A DNA stretch of 64,000 nt from Dallia pectoralis (taxonomy: Eukaryota > Chordata > Actinopteri > Esociformes > Umbridae), in NCBI GenBank assembly GCA_029465975.1, contig CM055745.1:17090460-17154459 (forward strand), in the 5' to 3' direction. Shown here piece after piece: positions 33,132 through 43,839 of this stretch. The stretch's first letter is position 1. Each line of letters begins with the position of its first letter. The translations under genes and the position numbers were made by a program. The notes under the pieces are model-generated. The model was not told where the DNA came from. It searched no databases and was given only the letters and a program-made list of their open reading frames with translations.

Positions 33132-33638
33132 TGTTGACTTGGTTGATGTGGGAAAGAATCGCAGAGTCTTGAAGTCTCAACAAAGTTTTTTTTATTACAA
33201 AGATCTTTGGAGATTCACACAGCTACATCAATGGTGTCTAGGGTGAAATTTGAATTGTGTCATGAATGCACACGCTTTTATCTCGTGGCCTCCTCCTTAT
33301 GGGTCCCTCCTACCGTCACACAACATGTTTGTCTCAGTTATTTTCCTCTCAGACAGACAAGGCTGCTGAGAGCACTTGCTTATCAGTGCAGGTGCAGTTA
33401 GGGAGGACTGGGCACTTTCAAGGACACAACTCAGAGTTCTTCTCTCTCAATATCATGAGTGCATGGCAAGCAGATGTAATATTTTATTTATTATTTATTT
33501 AAATACATATTTTATTACACACTACCCTCTGAACTTAAATACCCAAAGAGATTGCTACTTCACTGCAGCTGTGCGCAATCAAAACAAACACACCGGAAAC
33601 TGCGCGCACCATAAAATAAAAGGTTCCCACTCGTGACA
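33132..33638 (-). mobile_element. Possible solo LTR (TGTCACG...CA)
   Basis: On minus it opens TGTCACGAGTGGGAACC (33638), has GGGTATTTAAGTTC as a TATA-like box, AATAAA-containing sequence, and may close ...CCAAGTCAACA at about 33132. The opening matches the gypsy-like LTR at 59337. No primer-binding site or pol sequence lies nearby. Boundaries are tentative. Confidence 0.4.
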
Positions 33639-34256
33639 CTAGCACACTACGCTAAATGTGTCATCGTAATAAGTTGTCGCATATGATAGATCACTGTTGC
33701 GACCGGAAAGATTTTTAAATAAATGTTTGACGTTTTGAAATTCATAGCTAAATATATATATTTTTTTGAATATCATGTTTTTGTATCTGCACTACAGCTG
33801 CGAATTTCGTGACAAAAGGCATGGATTTTGATGATGTGATTTCACAGGTTTGCAAAGTTGAAGGACATGAAAGGAAATGTCTGATTTAGTGAGATATGTA
33901 AGTATAACTATAATGTGATAAGTAACATCATAAATACAGACGAAGAATCTGTCCTCAAAGACTGAACTCAAAAGAGCTGGCATAAGATGGTACTAACAAG
34001 AAATGTTAAGGATATACAGCTTGTTTCATCAGTCTTTAAAAACTGCACGGTTGCTATTTAGCAGCAAACAAATTCTAAAGATTGGACAGGTCTTAACCAT
34101 AAGATTATTTTAACACTGTGACAGCAGATTTCCTGCTCTGACAAATCATTTTAAAATTGAAAATGAGGACGAATCTCTTTCTAACTGTGTGAGGAGGAAG
34201 TACACTGAGCAGTTGAAGAACCTCAGCAATGCAAGTTTTTTGTGTGGGTTTGCCAT

Positions 34257-34502
34257 AAAGTCATAGTTCGACAAGGTTGGTGTGGAGGAACTCAAGTTGC
34301 CTGCACAGATACCTGACTTCAACTCCATTGAATATCACGTTGTGATGAGTTGTATTGGCGATTGCGAGTCTCATCTAACATCTGTGTCTGACCACACAAA
34401 TTCTCAATTGGCTGAAAGGGGTCAAATTCTCACAAGACACTCCAAAATCTTGTGAAAGCCTTCACAGAAGAGTGGAAACTGTAATAGATGCAAAGGGACA
34501 AA
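34257..34502 (+). pseudogene. Tc1-like transposase C-terminal relic
   Basis: The + strand reads FDKVGVEELKLPAQIPDFNS, I-E-Y (decayed W-P-x-Q-S-P-D-L-N-P-I-E), then TSVSDHTNSQLAERGQI and, after a shift, RRVETVIDAKG. These are the last about 80 residues of a Tc1-type transposase. The relic ends at the TA used by the intact element at 34505, so that element probably inserted into it. Confidence 0.7.
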
Positions 34503-34504
34503 TA

Positions 34505-36035
34505 CACTGTGTGCAGAATTATTAGGCCAGTGAGTATTTTGACCATATCCTCATTTTAATGATTTTTTCCAACTCCAAGCTGTATAAACTTGAATCCTTA
34601 TTGGATTTAAGCATTTCAGGTGATATGTATTTGTGTAATGAGGGAGGGTGTGGCCTAAGGAGATCAACACCCTATATCAAGGTGTGCATAATTATTAGGC
34701 AGATTCTTTTCCTTTGGCAAAATGGGCCAAAAAAGAGATTTAACTGAATCTGAAAAGTCAAAAATTGTAAAAAGTCTTTCAGAGGGATGCGGCACTCTTG
34801 AAATTGCTAAGATATTGGGGCGTGATCACAGAACCATCAAACGTTTTGTAGCAAATGCTCAACAGAGTCGCAAGAAACGTGTTGAGAAAAAAACCCAAAA
34901 ATTAACTGCCAAAGATTTGAGAAGAATCAAACGTGAAGCTACCAGGAACCCATTATCCTCCAGTGCTGTCATATTCCAGAACTGCAACCTACCTGGAGTG
35001 CCCAGAAGTACAAGGTGTTCAGTGCTCAAGGCCAAGGTAAGGAAGGCTGAAATCCGACCACCACTGAACAAGAAACATAAGTTGAAACGTCAAGACTGGG
35101 CCAGGAAATATCTGAAGACAGATTTTTCCAAGGTTTTATGGACTGATGAGATGAGAGTGACTCTTGACGGACCAGATGGATGGGCCCGTGGCTGGATCAG
35201 TAATGGGCACAGAGCTCCACTTCGACTCAGACGACAGCAAGGTGGAGGTGGGGTAATGGTATGGGCTGGTATTATTAAAGATGAGCTAGTTGGACATTTT
35301 CGGGTTGAAGATGGACTTAAAATGAACTCCCAAACCTACTGCCAGTTTTTAGAAGATACTTTCTTCAAGCAGTGGTACAGGAAAAAGTCTGCATCTTTCA
35401 AGAAGACCATGATTTTTATGCAGGACAATGCACCATCGCATGCATCAAAGTACTCCACTGCGTGGCTAGCCAGTAAAGGCCTTAAAGATGAAAGAATTAT
35501 GACATGGCCCCCTTCGTCACCTGATTTAAACCCTATTGAGAACTTGTGGGCCCTTCTTAAACGGGAGATTTATGGTGGAGGAAAACAGTACACCTCTCTG
35601 AACAGTGTATGGGAGGCTGTGGTGGCTGCTGCACAAAAAGTTGATCATCAACAGATCAAGAAACTGACAGACTCCATGAATGGAAGGCTAATAACTGTTA
35701 TTGAAAAGAAGGGTGGCTATATTGGTCACTGATTTGTTTTTCTCAGAGATGTTTATTTGTAAATTGAGTTGTTTGTTACTTTAACAGATTCAAATAAACA
35801 AGTGAGATGGGAACATTTTTCATTTTGCTGCATAATAATTCTGCACACTAAGAGTTGCCCAATAATTGTGCACACATAGATATTCTCCTAAGAAAGCCAA
35901 AACCTCACTTTTGCTTCCTTAAATATTCAGGATTGAGGTTTATTAACATTTTGGATTGACTGAGAGCACTGTAGTTGTTCAATAATAAAATTAATCCTCA
36001 AAAATACAACTTGCCTAATAATTCTGCACACAGTG
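34505..36035 (+). mobile_element. Intact-looking Tc1/mariner element with IR/DR ends
   Basis: The ends CACTGTGTGCAGAATTATTA-GGC and GCC-TAATAATTCTGCACACAGTG are exact inverse complements. TA flanks both sides (34503-34504 and 36036-36037). Related internal copies occur at about 34681-34703 (GTGTGCATAATTATTAGGC) and at about 35829-35876 (TGCATAATAATTCTGCACAC and CCCAATAATTGTGCACACA), an IR/DR-like arrangement used for transposase binding. Total length is 1531 bp with one uninterrupted transposase ORF. It is the youngest and best-preserved mobile element in the window. Confidence 0.93.
34722..35732 (+). CDS. Tc1/mariner transposase, DD37E, 336 aa, full length
   Basis: A cut-and-paste transposase with an ATG at 34722 and TGA at 35730. 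Residues about 1-120 form a paired-like bipartite DNA-binding domain (TLEIAKILGRDHRTIKRFV is the first helix-turn-helix; SSSAVIFQNCNLPGVPRST the second). The basic KKRVEKKTQKLT linker may serve as nuclear-localisation signal. The catalytic domain has LWTDEMRVTLDG (first Asp), GGGGVMVWAGI (glycine box), MIFMQDNAPSHA (second Asp) and SPDLNPIENLW (Glu). There are 37 residues between the second Asp and the Glu, so the signature is DD37E rather than the classic Tc1 DD34E. There are no stops or frameshifts, and the 336-aa length is normal for the superfamily. Activity is possible but not shown. The 5' region between TIR and ATG (217 bp) has no obvious intron. Confidence 0.93.
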   Translation: MGQKRDLTESEKSKIVKSLSEGCGTLEIAKILGRDHRTIKRFVANAQQSRKKRVEKKTQKLTAKDLRRIKREATRNPLSSSAVIFQNCNLPGVPRSTRCSVLKAKVRKAEIRPPLNKKHKLKRQDWARKYLKTDFSKVLWTDEMRVTLDGPDGWARGWISNGHRAPLRLRRQQGGGGVMVWAGIIKDELVGHFRVEDGLKMNSQTYCQFLEDTFFKQWYRKKSASFKKTMIFMQDNAPSHASKYSTAWLASKGLKDERIMTWPPSSPDLNPIENLWALLKREIYGGGKQYTSLNSVWEAVVAAAQKVDHQQIKKLTDSMNGRLITVIEKKGGYIGH

Positions 36036-36149
36036 TACATATCAATGGCCCTGGTTTCCAGATGGGATGTACAACAAGCTCATGTCGTTTTGAGAGTCGG
36101 GTTTCCGCACACTTCTGGTCATTTGCTGTATGTCATATTTATCTGTTGT

Positions 36150-37410
36150 CCAAAGATAACCGGGGATCCTTTTTATAGTGAATGTTCAATTACAGCATCC
36201 GAGACAACATTGCAGACCAGGTACATCCCTTCACGGTGATGGTATTCCCTGATGGCAGTGGTCTATTTCAGCAGAACAATACGCCCTGACACACTGCACA
36301 CATCGTTCGGAAGGGGTTTGACAAACATGATGTAGAGTTCAAGGTGTTCCCCTGGTCTCCACATTTTTTCAGATCTCAGTCTGATCGAGCATCTGTATTG
36401 CTGGACCGACAAGTACGTTCTCTAGCGTCTTCACCTTTATTGCACTTGGATCTGCTGCTAATGTCTTGGTGCCAGATACCACAGGAGACCTTCAGGGGTC
36501 TGTTACTAATGTCTTGGTGCCAGATACCACAGGACACCTTCAGGGGTCTGTTACTAATGTCTTGGTGCCAGATACCACAGGATACCTTCATGGGTCTGTT
36601 ACTAATGTCTTGGTGACAGATACCACAGGACACCTTCAGGGGTCTGTTACTAATGTCTTGGTGCCAGATACCACAGGACACCTTCAGGGGTCTGTTACTA
36701 ATGTCTTGGTGCCAGATACCACAGGACACCTTCAGGGATCTGCTGCTAATGTCTTGGTGCCAGATACCACAGGACACCTTCAGGGGTCTGTTACTAATGT
36801 CTTGGTGCCAGATACCACAGGACACCTACAGGGGTCTGTTACTAATGTGTTGGTGCCAGATACCACAGGACACCTTCAGGGGTCTGTTACTAATGTCTTG
36901 GTGCCAGATACCACAGGACACCTACAGGGGTCTGTTACTAATGTGTTGGTGCCAGATACCACAGGACACCTACAGGGGTCTGTTACTAATGTCTTGGTGC
37001 CAGATACCACAGGACACCTTCAGGGGTCTGTTACTAATGTCTTGGTGCCAGATACCACAGGACACCTCCAGGGGTCTGTTACTAATGTCTTGGTGCCAGA
37101 TACCACAGGACACCTACAGGGGTCTGTTACTAATGTGTTGGTGCCAGATACCACAGGACACCTCCAGGGGTCTGTTACTAATGTCTTGGTGCCAGATACC
37201 ACAGGACACCTACAGGGGTCTGTTACTAATGTGTTGGTGCCAGATACCACAGGACACCTACAGGGGTCTGTTACTAATGTGTTGGTGCCAGATACCACAG
37301 GACACCTACAGTGGTCTTATAGAGGCTATGCCTCTGTGAATGTTTTGAGGGCACGCAGAGCATATTTTGTCGCTGGACATGGTCAGTGTGATCAGATATT
37401 TCCCTAAAAT
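36150..37410 (+). pseudogene. Second Tc1-like transposase relic whose C-terminus became a minisatellite
   Basis: The frame reads HPFTVMVFPDGSGLFQQNNT, a stop, then HTAHIVRKGFDKHDVEFKVF, a degraded S-D-L-S-L-I-E-H-L, then LDRQVRS. These are the second-Asp and Glu regions of a Tc1-type transposase. It runs directly into the motif LLLMSWCQIPQDTFRG, which is tandemly repeated about 18 times, and ends with GLIEAMPL, a stop, and VNVLRARRAYFVAG. In ordinary Tc1 transposases the L-L-x-S-W-x-x-I-P-Q...F-R-x-L-V-E-S-M-P-R-R segment occurs once. The N-terminal half is missing. Confidence 0.8.
36448..37318 (+). repeat. 48-bp (16-codon) minisatellite within transposase sequence, about 18 copies
   Basis: The unit is GGGTCTGTTACTAATGTCTT, GGTGCCAGATACCACAGGAC, ACCTTCAG. 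In the transposase frame it encodes G-L-L-L-M-S-W-C-Q-I-P-Q-D-T-F-R. A single TGA (36614, TGG to TGA) interrupts that frame. Another frame (VPDTTGHLQGSVTNVL) stays open for 313 codons only because the unit length is a multiple of three. Confidence 0.95.
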
Positions 37411-38664
37411 AATACTTGTTTTATCCAGGAGACAAGAAAAAACACTTTACATTGATGTACACATCACCTGTCACCCCTTGTTTTAGAGATGAGAATACCA
37501 GGAGGTTTTTCACAAAATAAATACTTATGTTTACGTTTCCTCTCCACTTCTATACAGTATATGCATATTCTTATCATATTCTAGATTTATACATCAAAGT
37601 TTATTTTTCTTTGTTCGGTCTTCAGGAGTAACGAAAACAGACATCTGCCTCCTTTTGGTCTGTGCGCAAAAACTATTTTCTATTGTGTTTCCTCCAGAGA
37701 ACAGACTTGGGTAAATATCAAGCAAAGAGGAGAGGATCATGTTCCTTAGCTATAACTCTCTTCAACTTCCAATTGGCTAATTTCTCAGCCAAGTCACCAA
37801 TATAATAATCATTGTACTATTGATATTTGCTCCCTCCACAGATCATCTGAAATGTTGCCTTTGTGCTTGCTATCGACTAAGTAACTCAATTTTTTAGTGC
37901 AACTGTTAATTGTATTATTGTTTCAGTGGCATTTATTCGTACACATTTTAATAACTTGGTCATTGGGCAACGCAGGGGCTTTTACATCAAACTATTGTAT
38001 TAAGAACAGAAAACCTACAAATTCCCTCAACTAGTGACTGGTTATGCTAGTTATTTGGGCTAGTTAAGGGCTAGTTGAGTGGTTCCTTCAGAACCTTGCA
38101 GAGCCTCCAGGGAGATAAAGGTGAAGTTGTCTTCTTACCTCTATCACTCTTGTATTTCTCTGCTCTGTTTCCCTTCTGTCAGGCTATTCTGACGTGTGCT
38201 ACTTGTGTCCTTACTTTTCATCCTTTCCTGCATATCATCCTTGTTCACCTACGATACCTCCTCCACTCTTCTCCTGTCATCCCTGTCTGCTTACAACTAA
38301 TGATGTGAAACTGAAAGGTAAATCTGGTTTGACGTAAAAATATTAGGGTGCTTTTGAAAAATGCATACGGTTTCCATTTGAACTAGATGTGCGATGACTG
38401 AATGGGAGCCTTATAAATAGTTGAGCAATTTCTATGCCCACTAATATCTGTGACAGACTGTTGCTAATCGAAATCCACGTACCACAATAGGTCATTACAG
38501 GTCATTATAGTAAACGTGTCTATGCATAAGAGTACTAATGCCAGGCGGAATAGAGAGAAGGCCAAAGAGAGCAGCTCATTTTACGTATATTATTGTACTT
38601 GCTTCTATTTGCTTATTGTAAAGTACTTAAATGTCTGTACTTAAAATGCCTTCCAATTAGGTGA
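37411..38664. other. No gene recognised
   Basis: AT-rich unique-looking sequence with no motif-bearing frame. The frame at 38075-38308 has no known domain. Confidence 0.5.
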
Positions 38665-39735
38665 ATCAATTAGCCCAACCACTCCAGCTGTATTCGGTGG
38701 ACCAATTAGCCCAACCACTCCAGGTGTATCCTGTGGACCAATTAGCCCAACCACTCCAGGTGTATCCTGTGGACCAATTAGCCCAACCACTCCAGGTGTA
38801 TCCTGTGGACCAATTAGCCCAACCACTCCAGGTGTATCCTGTGGACCAATTAGCCCAACCACTCCAGGTGTATCCTGTGGACCAATTAGCCCAACCACTC
38901 CAGGTGTATCCTGTGGACCAATTAGCCCAACCACTCCAGGTGTTAGCCCAACCACTCCAGGTGTATCCTGTGGACCCTCCAGGTGTATCCTGTGGACCAA
39001 TTAGCCCAACCACTCCAGGTGTATCCTGTGGACCAATTAGCCCAACCACTCCAGGTGTATCCTGTGGACCAATTAGCCCAACCACTCCAGGTGTATCCTG
39101 TGGACCAATTAGCCCAACCACTCCATCCAGGTGTATCCTGGACCAATAGCCCAACCACTCCAGACCAATTAGCCCAACCACTCCAGGTGTATCCTGTGGA
39201 CCAATTAGCCCAACCACTCCAGGTGTATCCTGTGGACCAATTAGCCCAACCACTCCAGGTGTATCCTGTGGACCAATGGACCAATTAGCCCAACCACTCC
39301 AGGTGTATCCTGTAGCCCAACCACCCAACCACTAGCCCAACCACTCCAGGTGTATCCTGTGGACCAATTAGCCCAACCACTCCAGGTGTATCCTGTGGAC
39401 CAATTAGCCCAACCACTCCAGGTGTATCCTGTGGACCAATTAGCCCAATCCTGTGGACCAATTAGCCCAACCACTCCAGGTGTATCCTGTGGACCAATTA
39501 GCCCAACCACTCCAGGTGTATCCTGTGGACCAATTAGCCCAACCACTCCAGGTGTATCCTGTGGACCAATTAGCCCAACCACTCCAGGTGTATCCTGTGG
39601 ACCAATTAGCCCAACCACTCCAGGTGTATCCTGTGGACCAATTAGCCCAACCACTCCAGGTATATCCTGTGGACCAATAAGCCCAACCACTCCAGGTGTA
39701 TCCTGTGGACCAATTAGCCCAACCACTCCAGGTGT
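38665..39735. repeat. 36-bp minisatellite, about 29 copies
   Basis: The unit is CCAATTAGCCCAACCACTCC followed by AGGTGTATCCTGTGGA. Several partial units and rearranged joints occur near 38940-38990, 39120-39170, 39275-39340 and 39445, indicating unequal exchange. All long frames here are artefacts. Confidence 0.96.
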
Positions 39736-40905
39736 GGGCAGAGTTTGCATCGCAAATTGTCTAGTGAGAACGTCATCCCGTGTTCTTACTTTATATCCTT
39801 ACCTTTAATCTAACAACAGTATTTCATTTATATCTTTAGGGCACAATGGCAAAAACTGTGACCTGTACATCCATTTCTGTATATCCTGGACAATTGTAAT
39901 GTGCTTGTAATTTTGATGGTCATTAAAAATCTAGACATGAAATGCCATTAATGACAGCTTGGAGTTTACATTATTATGTCTCAGTGGTATCTGCTGCGAC
40001 TGTGTTACCTTGTCACCGTGTATGGCCGTGCCTTCTGCCAGAAGTCAATGAATTCATATTTTAAGTTGTCAATACTCGATCTGACTGTAAAACGTGCAAA
40101 GGGCTTGGTTTCATGCATACGAATGTCCGGAGCCTGCTTTCTAAATTGGATCATATTAAAGTTTGGGTACTCAGGCAAATCCGGACATTCTCATCATGAC
40201 AGGAAGTTGATTGAATAGTTACAATATTGGCTCGTATTTCAATCTCGATGGTTGTAATGTATTCATAGTTGACAGAAAGGAAAGACCTGGTGGAGTTGCT
40301 ATCTCTGTCTGAAATCATATCTCTGTTTCCATGTTGAAATCCGTCACCATTCCCAAACAATTTAAATTACCAGCATTAAGCCTTCGTCTAGGAAATAATG
40401 TAGCAGTAACAGGTGGTAGCCCACCTCCAGCAGTTTCTGCAAAGGACGTTTTCTGGCTTTTAGTCGTTATTTTCACCCGAAAGGTTAATGTAAGCTTCTG
40501 ACTGAATAGAGTATGAATGGAATTACTTAAATATAACCGATAATAAGTCCACACCAAAGGAATGCAAACCTGACTTACTTTAGTGGTGTGTTTTAACAGT
40601 GTATTTGTTACTATGTTACCATGGTTCTATTGTTTGTGTCAGACAAGTTAGACTGCACGTGCAATACAAATCCATATATGATCATGCTATTGTTGATGTA
40701 GATTTAGTCAGAACTTTACCTTAGCAGGTTTACTATTTGAAAGAACATCAATGCCTACTCGGTGAGTTAGGAATACATTTTGACATGGCAATTTTGTAAC
40801 TAATTGTCAAAAACCTTGGGTGTGTCGGCGAAACGTTTGTGGTATTTCTTAAAATATAAAACAAACTTGACTACAACGAACGGCTACACAAAGCATAAAC
40901 TATGA
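39736..40905. other. No gene recognised
   Basis: Frames at 39976-40218(+) and 40315-40557(-) show no recognisable motif. About 40060-40300 (SILDLTVKRAKGLV...IRMSGACFLNWI) could be a worn repeat, but I cannot place it. Confidence 0.4.
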
Positions 40906-40909
40906 TTGA

Positions 40910-41360
40910 AATAAAACTGCGGCCAGTCCTCCTCTACCTCCAGCTGTTGCGAATCCGGTGACAGCTCCTCTCGAAGCCAGTCTACCGCCATCTACAGGCA
41001 GGCTTCAGCGCTCGTCGTCACCGGCTTACTAGTGTCACCGCCCCCTCCTCATCACATTGTCTGTCTTGCCATTCCCACACACCTGGTGCCCATTATCCCT
41101 CGTTAGTATCGTATATAAGTTCCCTGTGTTTGGTCATGTCTTTGTGTGGTATTGTTACATGTTACGTGTGCCGTGTATATTGGTGAATTAAGATACAATC
41201 CGTTTTCCCCTAAAGGGACTGATCATTCATTGCTGCGTCACACTCTATTGTTTTCTCCATTACGCAGTGCTTGTGTTGCACTGCCGTTTGGTTATTCAGT
41301 ATTAAACGCACTTATTCGAGTGCAGTTCTCTCTCGTCTGGATTCCTTCAGCATAGGGGTA
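40910..41360 (+). mobile_element. Possible LTR / promoter region of a gypsy-like element
   Basis: The + strand holds a pyrimidine-rich leader, CACACACCTGGTGCCCATTA, a TATA-like CGTATATAAGTTCCCTGTG at about 41110, and an ATTAAA signal about 190 bp downstream. This layout resembles U3-R of fish gypsy LTRs. Ends, target duplication and internal region were not found. Confidence 0.35.
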
Positions 41361-41589
41361 AACCACCAGTCCTCCCCTACTCAGTGCCAACGGAGCAACA
41401 AGACAAATCAGTTAGAGTTTAAAATTGCTGTTCACCAGGTCCCCATCCAATATTACAGACTTAAGCTATTTCACTATTTTGAAATATGACTTTGTCCAGA
41501 TGTGCAAATATGGTTGAGTTTCAATTCAATTTATTATAATTTTTAACATTTTGTAGATTGTCTTTTTTACTTTGACATAATGTGACTTC

Positions 41590-42395
41590 GGGTTACCCAG
41601 CTAGGATTTTTTTGTCCTAAAAATGTTCTGAGAACAATACCATGCATTGTTCTATAAATGTTTTCAGCGGGTAGTTTTATTTTTGTTCCTAGAATGTTTT
41701 TAAAAAAAGTCAGGATAACATTCTTTAAAAACATTATTAAAATGTTTCGTAGTAACATTCTTATAACATTATTCTCTAACGTTCTTATAATGTTTTCAGC
41801 GGGTAGTTTTATTTTTTTTCCTAGAATGTTCTTTTAAAAGTTAGGATAACATTCTTTAAAAACATTTTTAAAATGTTTAGTAATAATATTGTTACAACAT
41901 TATTTCCTAACGTTCTTATACAGGTTTCTGTTATACATTTTATTTTTGTTCTTAAAATTTTCTTTTGAAAGTTAGGATAACATTCTATAAAAACATTATG
42001 CATTATTCCTTGAATGTTTAGACATAAAAATTTTACAACATTATCCTCTAACATTTTTATAAAGTTAAGTGGTAAGTTTTATTATAGTTCCCAGAATGTT
42101 CTCCTAAGAGCTAGGATAACGTTCTCTAACAGATATTCTAAAACTGTTTGGTAATATCCTTGTTAAAATGTTTAGTGATAATATTTTTTAGAACATCACA
42201 ACAGTCATAAAACGTTTCCAGAATGTTCTCCGAAAAGATACACTAATATACTTTAAAAACACATTTTAAACACGTTTTTAGTGATAACATTGTTGGAACA
42301 TTATGCCATAACATTGTTATAATTTTTTTTCTCCAGTTTGTTAAATGTTCCCAGACAGTTTTATTTAGTCAAACTTCATGCTTTAATAACATGCA
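41590..42395. repeat. Degenerate about 145-bp tandem repeat with GTTCTTATAA/ACATTCT palindromes
   Basis: Five to six diverged units share AGGATAACATTCTTTAAAAA, AATGTTTxGTAATAAxATTxT and CGTTCTTATAATGTTTTCAG (TTTTCAGCGGGTAGTTTTAT is well kept in the first two). Divergence is much higher than in the other arrays, so it is old. Confidence 0.8.
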
Positions 42396-43304
42396 CATGT
42401 TGTGTAGTAACATTTTAAACTTTATTAGCTTTAACAGAAAGAAAGTGTGCACATTATGAAACACATTATGAAACATATTACATAAATGTAATAAATAAAA
42501 AATCTAATAAAATTGCTCAAGAACTATTAATGGTAACACTTTATTTTAAGGTACACTTATTAGCCACTTATTTGTAGCTTATAAGAGACAGTGTAAATTG
42601 CTTGTAAGGCCTTTGTTAGGCAGTATTGGTCATTTATAAACTCTTTATTTATTGTTATCCTATTCTCACACTGTATATCATGTATTGGTATTTGTTCATT
42701 TATTACCTACTTATTTGCCACAATCAAAGCTAGTCAATAGTTAGTATGGTGTTTATTGCACAAGTAATAGGCTCTGTATATGTGGTCTTAATAAGGGAAT
42801 GACAAGGGCAGAGTAACCTATGCTAATGCTACATAATGCAACATAATCCTACATAATGCAACAGAATGCTACAGAATGCTACATCGGGATCCAACAGCAC
42901 ATCAGGGATATACTTTATATTCTAGCACCCAGACAGGAGCTGCCAGTCTCTCTCTGGCTCATGGCTGCATCTCCGTGGAGGCTGGACCTCGTCTGACTTG
43001 ATGTCACCCACAGAAATATAGTACATGACAGAACGTACACTGATTTCTAGTGGCACAAATTAACTATTGGCTTTTCAGAATTGTAGCTCACACTGTCATC
43101 CAGAGTGACGTACATTAATTATTGAGTGCAAATATTGGGGAGAACAGGGTGATAATGCTGCCCTAACATGAACATGACTGTCCTACTGTTCTGCTGTCCT
43201 GCTCTCCTACTGTCATGCTGTCCTACTCTTCTACTATCATACTGTTCTGTTGTTCCGCTGTTCTACTATCATACTGTCCTGCTGTTCCATACCAACATGA
43301 TATC
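42396..43304. other. No gene; dispersed-repeat start near 42533
   Basis: GGTAACACTTTATTTTAAGG at 42533 looks like a common fish repeat end. No coding motif follows. Around 42830-42890 there is a short ACATAATGCTACAGAATGC-type direct repeat. Confidence 0.35.
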
Positions 43305-43593
43305 ACAGGTTTTCGTGAAATAGACACGATTTTTGTACACAACATTTGTGACATGCACACGTAAAAGTTAGTTTTTGTGTGTCCTGGACACGATTCGTTT
43401 TTTGTGAGTCCGTTGCGTTTACAATTCAAGCTACGCCCACTTCCTGGTTGAAATGCAAGTTGAGTCAACCAATCACGACACTTGCTTTCAAAAGCTCAAG
43501 AAAATCGTGTCCAGGACACGAAAAAACTACCTTTTACGTGTGGATGTCACAAATTTTGGGTACAAAAATCGTGTCTATTTCACGAAAACTCTG
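43305..43593. mobile_element. Hairpin MITE with about 110-120-bp inverted arms
   Basis: The left arm (CAGGTTTTCGTGAAATAGAC, ACGATTTTTGTACACAACAT, TTGTGACATGCACACGTAAA, ..., GTGTCCTGGACACGAT) is the inverse of the right arm (ATCGTGTCCAGGACACGA ... GTCTATTTCACGAAAACTCTG), with few mismatches. A central 60-80-bp non-repeated segment remains. There is no ORF of note. It is a foldback/MITE insertion. GTGTCC-GGACAC inside each arm is itself palindromic. A related single arm is at about 3510-3615. Confidence 0.85.
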
Positions 43594-43839
43594 ACCTGCT
43601 GTTTTAATGTCATACTGTCCTACTGTACCAGCCGACCGTCTTCATACCTATTTTAAATTGCCTTTTAGGTCAGTCAATTGGACACTGAATACATTTTCAT
43701 AATCTTACACCAAAACGGTGGATTTATAATGAAGCAATTAAAGTGCAGACATTCAAGGTTTAAAAAACCCATTTATTCTCTCATTAAAGCACACATGTAT
43801 TGATAACCATACAAACACACACAGAATGAAGCATGTCTC

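Noticed and set aside
36466..37407. 313-codon + frame (VPDTTGHLQGSVTNVL repeats)
   Set aside because: Open only because the 48-bp unit is a multiple of three. The biologically meaningful frame is the decayed Tc1 transposase frame.
38641..39808. Six overlapping frames of PGVVGLIGPQDT or VDQLAQPLQVYP type
   Set aside because: 36-bp array; no gene.
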